Source: Litchfieldia stipae
GTDB lineage: Bacteria > Bacillota > Bacilli > Bacillales > Bacillaceae_L
Assembly (NCBI RefSeq): GCF_014837155.1
Contig: NZ_JACYHA010000006.1
Coordinates: forward strand, 62,001 to 126,000
DNA length: 64,000 nt
Direction of reading: 5' to 3'
This document shows, piece by piece, positions 1 to 10,731 of this stretch (position 1 is its first letter; the number at the start of each line of letters is the position of its first letter). A program made the position numbers and the translations under genes. Under the pieces are notes generated by a model. The model ran no database searches. It saw only the letters and a list, made by a program, of their open reading frames with translations, and was not told where the DNA came from.

Positions 1-74
1 AAAAGCTGCCAAATAGCTTCTGTTTCATAATGATTTACTTTACACCCTAATGTATGAAACGCGACGAAAGGCAT
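1..74 (-). CDS. mtaB: MtaB tRNA methylthiotransferase, N-terminal fragment (cut by window edge)
   Basis: Only the first 24 codons lie in the window. They read as a start followed by the motif HTLGCKVNHYETEA, the N-terminal Fe-S binding signature of MiaB-family methylthiotransferases. In the family, MtaB (YqeV) adds the 2-methylthio group to t6A37 of tRNA-Lys using radical SAM chemistry. It starts 6 bases after the rsmE stop, and the Shine-Dalgarno (GAGGTGA) overlaps that stop codon, so translation is probably coupled. The position as last gene of the hrcA-dnaK operon matches B. subtilis. Confidence 0.9.
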   Translation of the reverse strand, partial: MPFVAFHTLGCKVNHYETEAIWQL

Positions 75-80
75 AGCTTG

Positions 81-827
81 TCACCTCGCTAATTCTAAAT
101 GATAGGACAGTGCTGACAGCACATAAAGCGGTGCTGTTTCTGTCCTTAAAATTCTTGGTCCAAAGCTACAAGAAATAAACCCATGCTCTTGAAGCTCTTC
201 AACCTCTTTTTCAGCAAGTCCTCCTTCAGGTCCAATTACTACCAATAAGGAATCACCTACCTTAAGCTCATTAAACATACCAGCTAAAGCAGATTTTTCT
301 CCACGCTTTGCTGCTTCTTCATATGCAATTACTTTATAATCAAAGCCTTTGCTATATGTTATCAATTCCTTAAACCTTTTCGGTGAATGAATTGTTGGTA
401 CAACCGATCGGTGAGACTGCTCTGCTGCTTCTTTTGCAATCTTATTCCAACGTTCTACTTTTTTGGCACCCTTTTTCTCATCCCATTTCACGATGGAGCG
501 AGCAGCAATAAAAGGGACAAACTCGTTTGCACCTAGCTCTGTCCCTTTTTGTATAACATATTCGAGTTTATCCCCTTTAGGCAACCCACTTGCTATCGAA
601 ACAGTTACTGGAATTTCAGATTGATTCTCTATCCATTCTACAACAGACGCTAAAACCGTATCATTGGTAATTTCAGTTATTTCACATGTTGCTTGCTTTC
701 CTTTTGAATCGCAACAAATTAATTGATTCCCAACGTCCATTCGCATCACCCGAACAATGTGGTGCAAATCATCACCTTTAATTACTGCTGTTTGTTCAAT
801 AAAATCATCTATAAAATATCGTTGCAC
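81..827 (-). CDS. rsmE: RsmE, 16S rRNA m3U1498 methyltransferase
   Basis: SPOUT-class methyltransferase that methylates N3 of U1498 in 16S rRNA using SAM. The C-terminal half carries the knotted SAM site: VIGPEGGL followed by a late LRTETAPLYVLS motif. The N-terminal part (QRYFI...HHIVRVMRM) is the PUA-like RNA-binding domain. The length, about 248 aa, is normal. Three in-frame GTG codons occur near the start; I chose the one giving MQRYFI because AGGTGGTG lies 6 bases upstream, while the earlier GTGs sit inside or beside that ribosome site. It follows prmA and overlaps the mtaB ribosome site. It is the yqeU position of the B. subtilis dnaK operon. Confidence 0.93.
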   Translation of the reverse strand: MQRYFIDDFIEQTAVIKGDDLHHIVRVMRMDVGNQLICCDSKGKQATCEITEITNDTVLASVVEWIENQSEIPVTVSIASGLPKGDKLEYVIQKGTELGANEFVPFIAARSIVKWDEKKGAKKVERWNKIAKEAAEQSHRSVVPTIHSPKRFKELITYSKGFDYKVIAYEEAAKRGEKSALAGMFNELKVGDSLLVVIGPEGGLAEKEVEELQEHGFISCSFGPRILRTETAPLYVLSALSYHLELAR

Positions 828-864
828 GTTTTTCACCACCTAAAGAATCACTTATAGAGAAAGA

Positions 865-1803
865 TTATACTTTCTTTGCAATATAAGCAACCCAGTCCTC
901 CATCACTAATGTCTCTTCGATTTCAAAACCAGAATCAAGCAAGCGGTCTTTCACTTCCTGCTTCTTAGTATTAATGATACCTGAGGTAATGAAGTAACCA
1001 TTAGGCTTTAGAATCGCAGCTGCCTCATCTGTAAAACGAACAATGATTTCAGCTAAAATATTGGCAACAACCAAGTCAACAGGTCCTTCTACATGATCAA
1101 GTAAGTTATTTTGAGCAACGGTTACTCGGTCTTGTACTTTGTTCAGCTTTACATTCAAACGAGCACTATCCACTGCAACTGAATCAAGATCATAAGCTTT
1201 CACTGATTTCGCTTCTAACAATGCTGCTGCAATACTTAAAATCCCAGATCCTGTCCCGACGTCAACGACTGTATCACCTTTTGCAACTGTTCTTTCTAGG
1301 GCTTGGATGCACATGACTGTCGTTGGGTGAGTGCCTGTTCCAAATGCCATACCAGGATCAAGTTCAATAATTAATTCATCACTGCTTACAGGTTCATAAG
1401 TCTCCCAAGTAGGGACGATGGTGAATTTTTCAGAGATTTTCACAGGATTATAATACTTCTTCCAAGCAGTTGCCCATTCCTCTTCATTTACTTCACTAAT
1501 TGTAATGCTATTAAACCCAAGGTCTATGTCAAAAAGAAGTAAGTTATTAATTGCTTCTTTGATCGCTTCAACAGTCTCACCTAGAAAACTATTTACTGGC
1601 AAATAAGCTTTAATAATAACACCTTCAACTGGATAATCATCAGGATTGAGTTGGTAGATTTCACCGAAAACTTGTTCACGTTCTTTAGTTAAGTCAAACG
1701 GGTCTTCGATAACGACACCACTAGCACCTGCTTCATGTAAAATATTTGAGATCGGCTCAACCGCTTCTTGTGTCGTATGAATACTTAGTTCAGACCACTT
1801 CAT
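865..1803 (-). CDS. prmA: PrmA, ribosomal protein L11 methyltransferase
   Basis: SAM-dependent lysine trimethylation of ribosomal protein L11. Motif I of the class-I methyltransferase fold is [13 protein letters not shown] in the middle of the protein, followed by the acidic YDLDSVAVD and the NILAEI catalytic-loop motif; the N-terminal third ([10 protein letters not shown]) is the L11-binding domain. I use the ATG giving MKWSEL, with GGAG nine bases upstream; an in-frame TTG 15 bases earlier has no ribosome site. It lies downstream of dnaJ in the same orientation (yqeT in B. subtilis), so it is probably read by both the heat-shock and the internal dnaJ promoters. Confidence 0.94.
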   Translation of the reverse strand: MKWSELSIHTTQEAVEPISNILHEAGASGVVIEDPFDLTKEREQVFGEIYQLNPDDYPVEGVIIKAYLPVNSFLGETVEAIKEAINNLLLFDIDLGFNSITISEVNEEEWATAWKKYYNPVKISEKFTIVPTWETYEPVSSDELIIELDPGMAFGTGTHPTTVMCIQALERTVAKGDTVVDVGTGSGILSIAAALLEAKSVKAYDLDSVAVDSARLNVKLNKVQDRVTVAQNNLLDHVEGPVDLVVANILAEIIVRFTDEAAAILKPNGYFITSGIINTKKQEVKDRLLDSGFEIEETLVMEDWVAYIAKKV

Positions 1804-1860
1804 CTCTACCAACTCCAATACTGATATTTATTATTTTCAAATACACACTTATAAAAGGGA

Positions 1861-2991
1861 TTATTCGCCTTTAAAAGCTCTTTTCACTTTTGCGAAAAAG
1901 CTATCATGCTGTTCATCCGGAGTCCCATGACCACTTAAGTCCGAGAATTCACGAATAAGTTGTTTCTGTTTTTCTGTTAATTTTGTAGGTGTTATTACTC
2001 GAACTTGAATATGTTGGTCTCCCTGTCCATACCCTCTAACATTCGGAACACCTTTGCCACGCAAACGGAATTTAGTTCCTGTTTGCGTCCCTGAAGGAAT
2101 CTTTAATTTCACTTTACCATGAAGAGTTGGTACCTCTACCTCATCACCAAGAGAAGCTTGTGCAAAGGTTAACGGCATTTCACAATAAATGTCATCACCA
2201 TCACGTTCGAAGAATTCATGTTCTCTTACATGGAATACAACATACAGGTCTCCGGGAGGTCCACCATTGACTCCTGGTTCCCCTTGAGATGACACTCGAA
2301 GTTGTTGTCCATCATCCACACCAGCAGGGATCTTTACATGAATTTTCTTACGCTTCTTCACTTTCCCAGTTCCTGCACAGGTTGAACACTTATGTTCAAT
2401 TTTCTTACCAGTTCCATTACAATAATTACATACTCTACGATTGACAATGCGTCCAAATGGTGTGTTTTGTTCTACATTTAATTGACCACTACCATTACAA
2501 TGAGAACATGTACTTGGCTTCGTACCTGGTTTAGCACCAGATCCATCACATGTTTCACATGTTTCTTCTCTAGGAATTTCAATATCGACTTCTTTCCCGA
2601 AGACTGCTTCTTCAAAGCCTAGAGTCATTGTATATTGAAGATCAGCACCCTGTCTTGGTGCATTTGGATCTCTTCTTCTTGTTCCACCACCAAAGATAGA
2701 ACTAAAGATATCTTCGAATCCAAAACCGCCACCAAAATCCTGTCCACCACCAAAGCCTCCAAAGCCTTGATTTGGGTCAGTGTGACCAAATTGATCGTAA
2801 TGAGCCTTTTTGTTATCATCACTTAATGTTTCATAGGCTTCTTTTACTTCTTTGAATTTATCTGCTGCATCATCAGCTTTGTTAATATCAGGATGATACT
2901 GCTTCGAAAGCTTACGATACGCTTTTTTTATCTCGTCTTTGGACGCACCTTTACTAAGCCCGAGTACTTCATAGTAATCTCTTTTACTCAT
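1861..2991 (-). CDS. dnaJ: DnaJ (Hsp40) co-chaperone
   Basis: Cytosolic J-protein that delivers unfolded clients to DnaK and stimulates its ATPase. The J domain (residues 1-70) contains the HPD triad in [10 protein letters not shown] Gly/Phe-rich linker follows (about 74-110, repeated GFGG units). Then come four CxxCxGxG-type zinc repeats ([34 protein letters not shown]) and a C-terminal peptide-binding domain. At 376 aa it is a standard type-I DnaJ. It is separated from dnaK by about 210 bases holding a terminator-like hairpin and a promoter. Confidence 0.98.
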   Translation of the reverse strand: MSKRDYYEVLGLSKGASKDEIKKAYRKLSKQYHPDINKADDAADKFKEVKEAYETLSDDNKKAHYDQFGHTDPNQGFGGFGGGQDFGGGFGFEDIFSSIFGGGTRRRDPNAPRQGADLQYTMTLGFEEAVFGKEVDIEIPREETCETCDGSGAKPGTKPSTCSHCNGSGQLNVEQNTPFGRIVNRRVCNYCNGTGKKIEHKCSTCAGTGKVKKRKKIHVKIPAGVDDGQQLRVSSQGEPGVNGGPPGDLYVVFHVREHEFFERDGDDIYCEMPLTFAQASLGDEVEVPTLHGKVKLKIPSGTQTGTKFRLRGKGVPNVRGYGQGDQHIQVRVITPTKLTEKQKQLIREFSDLSGHGTPDEQHDSFFAKVKRAFKGE

Positions 2992-3026
2992 TTAATACCC
3001 ACTCCCGCTTCTTTCACATAAAGATT

Positions 3027-3056
3027 ATTCTATCACTTCTTGAAATCAAAAGGCAA
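3027..3056 (-). promoter_or_regulatory. Putative internal sigma-A promoter of dnaJ
   Basis: On the minus strand TTGCCT and TAGAAT are separated by 18 bases, 35 bases upstream of the dnaJ start. It lies after the dnaK terminator hairpin, so it could supply dnaJ-prmA-rsmE-mtaB without heat shock. Call is by consensus match and position only. Confidence 0.5.
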
Positions 3057-3131
3057 TAACAATCCTAAGTGATTACAATAATCTTTAAACGAACCTTTTA
3101 ATAAATTTTGGTCACTGTCAACTATTTTCGT

Positions 3132-3168
3132 TAAAAAAAGTCAAAGCCAAGACATGCCTGACTTTGAC
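3132..3168 (-). terminator. Rho-independent terminator after dnaK
   Basis: The minus strand reads GTCAAAGTCA, a 9-base loop, TGGCTTTGAC, then seven T. The stem is 10 bp with one G-U pair. It probably thins transcription between dnaK and dnaJ rather than ending the operon, as dnaJ has its own promoter. Confidence 0.8.
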
Positions 3169-3204
3169 CTTTAGTCATTGTTTCAACTGATCATTTCCAG
3201 TTAA

Positions 3205-5043
<1,839 letters not shown>

Positions 5044-5099
5044 TTACCTCCTCATTCGCTTAAAAATAATTTCATGCTATGATTCATGCTATATGTAGA

Positions 5100-5678
5100 C
5101 TACGATTGATTAACTTTAACCATTGTAGGTCTGATCACTCGATCTTTTAACTTATATCCTTTTTGGAATTCTTCAAGGACAGTATTAGGTTCAGCTTCCG
5201 CATCTTCTACCTGCATAACTGCTTGATGTAGATGTGGATCAAATGGTTTGCCAACAGACTCAATCATTTCTACACCTTCATTTGTTAGTGCATCAATAAG
5301 ACTGCGATATACCATTTCCATTCCCTGCATTAATGATTTAGCACTTTCGTCCTTTGCTTCTATCTTCAACGCTCTTTCGAAGTTATCAAGCGCAGGTAAG
5401 ATATCAGTCACTAAACTTTGAGCTCTATATTTTGTAGCTGCTTCTTGATCTAAGCGGATTCTTCGTTTATAGTTTTCGAAATCAGCTTGTAAGCGAACTG
5501 TACGATTTTCTGCTTCAGCCAGCTTTGCCTCAAGTTCTGCGATTTTCTCATTGGCAATGGTCAGGTCATCAGATTCGACGCTTGCTTCTTCTGCATTTTC
5601 TACTTGCACATCTTCTTGGTCAATTACTTCTACTTCTTTTTCAGCTTCTTCTTTTACAATTTGCTCTTCATTAGCCAA
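5100..5678 (-). CDS. grpE: GrpE nucleotide-exchange factor
   Basis: Releases ADP from DnaK. The first 60 residues are strongly acidic, followed by a long coiled coil (about 45-95) and the conserved core [23 protein letters not shown]-like and [14 protein letters not shown] motifs, ending [19 protein letters not shown] place the start at a TTG giving MANEEQ, because AGGGAGGTG lies 8 bases upstream; the in-frame GTG three codons earlier falls inside that ribosome site. Second gene of the hrcA-grpE-dnaK operon. Confidence 0.96.
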   Translation of the reverse strand: MANEEQIVKEEAEKEVEVIDQEDVQVENAEEASVESDDLTIANEKIAELEAKLAEAENRTVRLQADFENYKRRIRLDQEAATKYRAQSLVTDILPALDNFERALKIEAKDESAKSLMQGMEMVYRSLIDALTNEGVEMIESVGKPFDPHLHQAVMQVEDAEAEPNTVLEEFQKGYKLKDRVIRPTMVKVNQS

Positions 5679-5786
5679 TTCTTTCACCTCCCTTAAGGTA
5701 TGGAAATTACTTATATGAAATTGATTATATGTAGTATAGAGATAATGAGTGCTTCAACATTCACTCTATACTAAATATTGCCACGC

Positions 5787-6818
5787 CTATTCATTTTGAT
5801 ACAATCTTGTTAGCACTTTTGACAAATCATTTGTAACCAAATCTAGCAGACTGACCACACGTGCATATTCCATTCTAGTAGGCCCAAGAATAGCAATTGA
5901 TCCTAATTGCTCACTACCAATTGAGTACGTAGCAGTTATAAGACTACAATTTTCCATTGCACTATATTGATTTTCACGACCAATCTTAATATTGATTCCA
6001 GATTGTGGCTTTCGAAGTAGTTGATAGAAATCCTGTTTCTCTTCAATCATCATCAGAAGCGAACGGATTTTCTGAATATCATGAAATTCAGGTTGGCTTA
6101 GCATATTCGTTTTTCCACCAAAATACATTCGGTCCATCGCACTCATATTGAAAGTTCCAGTAAATGCTTGAAGCAAGCTATCATAATTGCGTATATGCAT
6201 ACTTAATAATGATGCAACCTCTTTAAATATCTTATCATGTAGCTCCGTCAATGGAACTCCAACTAATCGCTCATTAAGAATATTTACCATCTTCTCAATA
6301 TCAGAGGGGTCGATTGAGCCCGGGAAAGTAATCGTTCGATTTTCCACATGCCCAGTATCTGTTACAATAATTGCAACTGCTGTTTCCTTATTAATAGGAA
6401 TAATTTGTAGTCTCTTCACCTTATTTACCGCCATTGCAGGTCCTAATACAATTGCAGTGTAGTTAGTAAGCTCAGATAAAATCTGTGCAGATTTTTGAAC
6501 TACTTTTTCTAACTCATATATACGCTCTGCGAAAATTGATCTAATTTCATTTCGATCTTTTTTTGACAGACGCTGTGGTGATAACAAGTGATCCACATAG
6601 TAACGATAACCTTTTTCTGAAGGAACTCTTCCAGATGAACTATGAGTCTTTTCAATAAAACCTAATTCCTCTAGATCTGCCATTTCATTTCGAATCGTTG
6701 CAGAGCTGAATGTAATCTCGTCTCGTTTCGACAATGTTCTAGACCCGACTGGTTGAGCACTTCGAATAAAATCATCAATAATTACTTGAAGAACTAATAG
6801 CTGACGATCTGTAAGCAT
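5787..6818 (-). CDS. hrcA: HrcA heat-shock repressor
   Basis: Winged-helix repressor that binds CIRCE and is kept active by GroEL. The N-terminus [11 protein letters not shown] with [16 protein letters not shown] is the DNA-binding domain; a GAF-like dimer domain follows, with the central [18 protein letters not shown] motif linking them. Length is 343 aa from the ATG preceded by AGAGGTG (6-base spacing). Longer in-frame starts lie inside the CIRCE element or the ribosome site and are rejected. First gene of the operon, directly behind a perfect CIRCE, so autoregulated. Confidence 0.97.
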   Translation of the reverse strand: MLTDRQLLVLQVIIDDFIRSAQPVGSRTLSKRDEITFSSATIRNEMADLEELGFIEKTHSSSGRVPSEKGYRYYVDHLLSPQRLSKKDRNEIRSIFAERIYELEKVVQKSAQILSELTNYTAIVLGPAMAVNKVKRLQIIPINKETAVAIIVTDTGHVENRTITFPGSIDPSDIEKMVNILNERLVGVPLTELHDKIFKEVASLLSMHIRNYDSLLQAFTGTFNMSAMDRMYFGGKTNMLSQPEFHDIQKIRSLLMMIEEKQDFYQLLRKPQSGINIKIGRENQYSAMENCSLITATYSIGSEQLGSIAILGPTRMEYARVVSLLDLVTNDLSKVLTRLYQNE

Positions 6819-6832
6819 GAACATCACCTCTG

Positions 6833-6859
6833 TTAGCACTCTTATTGTGCGAGTGCTAA
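6833..6859 (-). promoter_or_regulatory. CIRCE operator (HrcA binding site)
   Basis: TTAGCACTC, 9 bases, GAGTGCTAA: a perfect match to the CIRCE consensus. It lies between the promoter and the hrcA ribosome site, where bound HrcA would block transcription of hrcA-grpE-dnaK. Confidence 0.98.
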
Positions 6860-6869
6860 TTCTATAAAT

Positions 6870-6898
6870 AAATTACCAAATTCAATTGATAATGTCAA
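6870..6898 (-). promoter_or_regulatory. Sigma-A promoter of the hrcA-dnaK operon
   Basis: Minus-strand TTGACA (perfect) and TAATTT separated by exactly 17 bases, just upstream of CIRCE and just after the hemW stop codon. The -10 is weak but spacing and position fit the known operon promoter. Confidence 0.75.
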
Positions 6899-6902
6899 CG
6901 AT

Positions 6903-8063
6903 TTAGATTAAACCAATAAAAGCTTGAAACACTTCATTTCCTAAGAACTTCCCTTGATGTGTAAGTCTAACAGCATCAGAAGTTTCTTCCAATAATCCCT
7001 TTGATTTCTGTTCGGTAATTTGCTCCCCAAACACATCCATCAATTCACGCTTAAACTTCAGGTGAAAGTGCTCTTTTGATACTCCAGCAGTCTTCCTTAA
7101 TCCTAAGAATAATTCCTCTTCCATCATTTCATTTATAGAGACTTCATTCGTGTCGATATATGGTAAGCCTGTTTCGGCAATCTTCGTCATATATTTTTTG
7201 ATTGGTCCGGCATTTGCTATTCGCTTTCCATTCACATAACTATGAGCACCTGCTCCAATCCCGTAATATTCTTCATTATTCCAATAGGTTAGATTATGCT
7301 TACTTTCATAACCAGGCTTTGCAAAATTACTTATTTCGTATTGTTTATAATTTGAACTTGTCATTGTATCCATTAAGATTTCATACATTGTTGCTTCATT
7401 CTCTTGGCTCGGTAAGCTTAAGGTACCTTTTCTCATCCTGTTATAAAACACTGTTTTGGGTTCAATGATTAATGAATATGCTGAAAAATGCTCAACCCCA
7501 AGCGTTAATGCTATATCTAATGTTTCTTGGAAATCAGCAATTGTTTGTTTTGGTAATGCATAGATTAAGTCCAAGCTCACATTTGTGAATCCTGCTTCTC
7601 GTGCCATATCTATACTTTTAAATACATCGGCTTTACGGTGGGTCCTTCCAATCGCATGTAATAATTGATCATTAAATGTTTGAACACCAAAGCTCAAGCG
7701 ATTAACCCCAGCATCTTTCATTAGCTTTAACTTCTCTATACTAAGGTCTCCAGGATTTGCTTCAAATGTGAATTCAATTGAATCATCAATCGGTCCTAGG
7801 TGTTTATGAATACTTGATAAAAAGAAATCAAGCTGATGTTCGTTTAAGACTGTTGGTGTTCCTCCACCAACAAATATTGTTTTTAATTTGCTATAAGGAT
7901 ATGCTGCTACTGTGTTTTTCATTTCCGTGTCCATGCTAGCTAAATATTCTTCAACTGGCTGTCCTTGAAGAAACACTTTATTAAAATCACAATAGTGACA
8001 AATTTGGGAGCAGAATGGGATATGAAGATATGCGGCTTGTACGATGTTAATCACTTCTTCCAT
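6903..8063 (-). CDS. hemW: HemW, radical-SAM haem chaperone
   Basis: Homologue of coproporphyrinogen dehydrogenase HemN that in its own subfamily binds haem rather than oxidising coproporphyrinogen. The radical-SAM cluster is CSQICHYC (Cx3Cx2C) near the N-terminus, with the GGGTPT SAM motif and a C-terminal HemW domain. It was long annotated hemN in Bacillus and always sits before hrcA, as here. The start is unclear: the only nearby ATG (8063) has no ribosome site. A ribosome-like AAGAAGTG lies 8 bases before an ATC (8045) that would give IVQAAYLHIPFC, the length expected for the family. I list the ATG as the conventional choice. A repeat lies 12 bases upstream. Confidence 0.85.
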   Translation of the reverse strand: MEEVINIVQAAYLHIPFCSQICHYCDFNKVFLQGQPVEEYLASMDTEMKNTVAAYPYSKLKTIFVGGGTPTVLNEHQLDFFLSSIHKHLGPIDDSIEFTFEANPGDLSIEKLKLMKDAGVNRLSFGVQTFNDQLLHAIGRTHRKADVFKSIDMAREAGFTNVSLDLIYALPKQTIADFQETLDIALTLGVEHFSAYSLIIEPKTVFYNRMRKGTLSLPSQENEATMYEILMDTMTSSNYKQYEISNFAKPGYESKHNLTYWNNEEYYGIGAGAHSYVNGKRIANAGPIKKYMTKIAETGLPYIDTNEVSINEMMEEELFLGLRKTAGVSKEHFHLKFKRELMDVFGEQITEQKSKGLLEETSDAVRLTHQGKFLGNEVFQAFIGLI

Positions 8064-8074
8064 ACTTATATAAT

Positions 8075-8130
8075 AAAAGTGCCTGGTCCATTTCCATTTT
8101 AAGCAAGGGAATGTGGTACCGGGCACTTTT
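8075..8130. repeat. Inverted repeat between lepA and hemW
   Basis: AAAAGTGCCTGGT (8075-8087) and ACCGGGCACTTTT (8118-8130) are inverted copies with one mismatch, around a 30-base centre. The element abuts the hemW start region. It resembles the short GTGCC/GGCAC palindromic repeats scattered between genes in many Bacillus genomes; copy number cannot be judged here. Confidence 0.6.
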
Positions 8131-8171
8131 TTCAGGCAAAGCCTTTTTTAAAATGTGTAATCTATTACTTT

Positions 8172-9995
8172 TTAGTTATCATCCATTCGAAGTACAGCCA
8201 TGAATGCTTCTTGTGGCACCTCGACTGATCCAACAGATTTCATACGCTTCTTACCTTCTTTTTGCTTTTCTAACAATTTACGTTTACGGGAGATATCTCC
8301 ACCATAACATTTAGCAAGTACGTTCTTACGCATTGCTTTGATTGTTGAACGCGCGATAATCTTTTGACCAATTGCCGCTTGGATTGGAACTTCAAAGTGT
8401 TGTCTTGGAATCAATTCTTTCAGTTTTTCAACAATCACTTTACCACGTTCATAAGCTGAATCACGGTGGACAATGAAGGATAATGCGTCAACTGTTTCTG
8501 CATTTAATAGAATGTCCATCTTTACTAGCTTAGATGGCTTATATCCGATTAATTCATAATCAAATGAAGCATACCCCTTTGTATTTGATTTAAGCTGATC
8601 AAAGAAATCATATACGATTTCAGCTAATGGAATTTCATATACAATGCTAACACGGTTCTCATCAAGATATTGCATATCGATGAAGATTCCACGCTTTCCT
8701 TGGCAAAGCTCCATAACCGCACCAACAAAGTCGTTTGGCACCATCATTGTTGCTTTCACATAAGGTTCTTCTACACGATCAATCTTTTGAGGATCTGGCA
8801 TATTTGATGGGTTATCAACCTTGAACTCTGTACCATCAGTCAAATGCACATCATAGATAACACTTGGTGCTGTTGTAATTAAGTCAATTTTGAATTCTCT
8901 CTCAATACGCTCCTGAATAATTTCCATGTGTAGTAGTCCAAGGAATCCGCAACGGAAACCAAATCCTAGAGCTTGAGATGTCTCTGGCTCAAATTGAAGT
9001 GCCGCATCATTTAATTCTAGCTTCTCTAACGCTTCACGTAGATCATTATATTTGGCATTATCAATTGGATATAGTCCACAGAATACCATTGGATTAAGTC
9101 GACGATACCCTGGTAGTGCTTCTGTTGCAGCATTTTTTGCATGTGTGATGGTATCACCCACACGAGTATCTCCAACATTTTTGATTGCTGCTGTTAAGAA
9201 TCCAACATCACCAACAGTAAGTTCATTTAGCATCGCAGGCTTTGGTGTAAATACACCAACCTCTGATACTTCAAACTCTTTTCCTGTTGCCATCATTTTA
9301 ATCTTGTCACCGACTTTAACAGTCCCATCAACAACTCGAATATAAGCAACTACTCCACGATATGCATCATAGATGGAGTCAAAGATTAGCGCTTTAAGTG
9401 GTGCATTAGGATCTCCTTTAGGTGCTGGTACCTTCTCTACCACTTGCTCAAGAATGTCCTCAATTCCAATCCCTGCTTTTGCAGATGCTAAGACAGCATC
9501 TGATGCATCTAAACCGATAACATCCTCAATTTCACCACGAACTCGTTCTGGATCAGCACTTGGTAAGTCAATCTTATTGATGACTGGCATAATCTCTAAG
9601 TTGTTATCTAATGCTAAATAAACATTCGCGAGCGTCTGAGCTTCAATTCCTTGTGCAGCATCAACGACAAGAACTGCACCTTCACAAGCCGCTAAGCTAC
9701 GTGATACTTCATAGGTAAAGTCTACGTGTCCAGGTGTATCAATTAAGTGGAAAATATATGTTTCTCCATCTTTTGCTTTATATTGAAGCTGAACAGCGTT
9801 TAATTTAATCGTAATTCCACGCTCACGTTCTAAATCCATCGAATCAAGTAACTGATCCTTCATTTCACGCTGAGTTAAAGCACTTGTTTTTTCTAAAATA
9901 CGATCTGCTAATGTAGATTTACCATGATCTATATGAGCTATAATCGAAAAATTCCGGATTTTTGATTGTCTTTTTAGTCTTTCTTCATTATTCAT
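8172..9995 (-). CDS. lepA: LepA (EF4) translational GTPase
   Basis: Ribosome-associated elongation factor 4, a GTPase related to EF-G that can back-translocate stalled ribosomes. G1 is AHIDHGKST, the switch region has RERGITIK, G3 is DTPGHVDF, G4 is NKIDLP. Domain II, two EF-G-like domains and the LepA-specific C-terminal domain follow, ending near the conserved [14 protein letters not shown] motif. Two adjacent ATG codons follow the ribosome site GGAG; the second (8-base spacing) is used here. It has its own promoter and is separated from yqxA by a terminator and a repeat. Confidence 0.97.
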   Translation of the reverse strand: MNNEERLKRQSKIRNFSIIAHIDHGKSTLADRILEKTSALTQREMKDQLLDSMDLERERGITIKLNAVQLQYKAKDGETYIFHLIDTPGHVDFTYEVSRSLAACEGAVLVVDAAQGIEAQTLANVYLALDNNLEIMPVINKIDLPSADPERVRGEIEDVIGLDASDAVLASAKAGIGIEDILEQVVEKVPAPKGDPNAPLKALIFDSIYDAYRGVVAYIRVVDGTVKVGDKIKMMATGKEFEVSEVGVFTPKPAMLNELTVGDVGFLTAAIKNVGDTRVGDTITHAKNAATEALPGYRRLNPMVFCGLYPIDNAKYNDLREALEKLELNDAALQFEPETSQALGFGFRCGFLGLLHMEIIQERIEREFKIDLITTAPSVIYDVHLTDGTEFKVDNPSNMPDPQKIDRVEEPYVKATMMVPNDFVGAVMELCQGKRGIFIDMQYLDENRVSIVYEIPLAEIVYDFFDQLKSNTKGYASFDYELIGYKPSKLVKMDILLNAETVDALSFIVHRDSAYERGKVIVEKLKELIPRQHFEVPIQAAIGQKIIARSTIKAMRKNVLAKCYGGDISRKRKLLEKQKEGKKRMKSVGSVEVPQEAFMAVLRMDDN

Positions 9996-10040
9996 CATAA
10001 TCACTCCTACCCATTTCGCCGAAAACATACATTGCCCTTC

Positions 10041-10070
10041 ATTATATCAAAGAATGTCGATAAGTTACAA
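10041..10070 (-). promoter_or_regulatory. Sigma-A promoter of lepA
   Basis: Minus-strand TTGTAA and a perfect TATAAT with 18-base spacing, 45 bases upstream of the lepA start. Confidence 0.65.
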
Positions 10071-10146
10071 TTGTAATTATATTTATCTTTTTTAGGATTC
10101 ACAGGAATTATACTTAACATATGCCTAATATTACGTTAATCACCGC

Positions 10147-10260
10147 AGTCTGAATACACTCCGCATCCTGTGGGATGAGTGGTGAGCCTCCTCGTCGCAC
10201 GCTCCTGCGGGGTCTCACTATTCTCACGCATCCCACGGGAGTCTTGAGTGTATTCAGGCT
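10147..10260. repeat. Palindromic intergenic repeat with AGTGTATTCAG ends
   Basis: AGTCTGAATACACT (10147-10160) and AGTGTATTCAGGCT (10247-10260) are inverted ends matching at 13 of 14 bases. Inside them the sequence is GC-rich and again imperfectly palindromic (CCTGTGGGATG against CATCCCACGGG; GTGAG against CTCAC). It carries no reading frame of note. One end recurs at 25497-25516, so this is a dispersed genomic repeat rather than a local structure. Confidence 0.8.
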
Positions 10261-10310
10261 ACTAGAAACTACTATCTACTGATAAAACTTTTTTGAAAAT
10301 AGACTATATT

Positions 10311-10340
10311 TAAAAAAGGCAACCCATTAATAGGTTGCCC
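10311..10340 (-). terminator. Terminator after yqxA
   Basis: Minus strand GGCAACC, 8-base loop, GGTTGCC, then TTTTTT: a clean intrinsic terminator ending the spoIIP-yqxA unit. Confidence 0.85.
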
Positions 10341-10350
10341 AATTGTTCTT

Positions 10351-10710
10351 CTATCCAATTTTATCAATTGCTTTTCCTATGCCATTAGAGAGTTCTACTA
10401 GGATTTTTTCAAATACTGCGCTTACGCCTTCTCCTAATTTCCTTCCCATTGTTGAGAATAGATTAAATGCTTCGACTTCTTCTAGCTGTTTTTGTTTTTC
10501 ATCAAGGTCATGGCTTGTTACTTTTTTCCCTAAAACGGAAGCTTCTACTTGACCAGTGGTTTCTGCTGAGATTTGAAAGGCACTTTGAAGTGAAGAGTCC
10601 TCATACCCCTTCATCTTCTTCATCCCTTGATTTGCTTGCTGCATCCCAATCAAGACACCAATTAATAGTATTGAAGCTATAAAAAAGCATTTCATCATAA
10701 ATTTCGCCAT
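10351..10710 (-). CDS. yqxA: YqxA family protein (DUF3679), downstream of spoIIP
   Basis: 119-aa protein with a short N-terminal membrane segment (about residues 5-23, FFIASILLIGVLIGM) followed by a soluble, glutamate/lysine-rich region. The family is restricted to spore-formers and sits directly after spoIIP, as in B. subtilis; its role is unknown. The gap to spoIIP is only 21 bases, so they are co-transcribed and end at the terminator just downstream. Confidence 0.85.
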   Translation of the reverse strand: MAKFMMKCFFIASILLIGVLIGMQQANQGMKKMKGYEDSSLQSAFQISAETTGQVEASVLGKKVTSHDLDEKQKQLEEVEAFNLFSTMGRKLGEGVSAVFEKILVELSNGIGKAIDKIG

Positions 10711-10731
10711 GGTTATTGACCCCTTAACTAA

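Noticed and set aside
2635-2826. 63-codon frame opposite dnaJ
   Set aside because: Lies antisense to the Gly/Phe linker of dnaJ; low-complexity shadow with no ribosome site.
10147-10260. CRISPR array or riboswitch at the GC-rich palindrome
   Set aside because: No repeated direct units or spacers, and the position is after a terminator rather than in a leader; it is a palindromic dispersed repeat.
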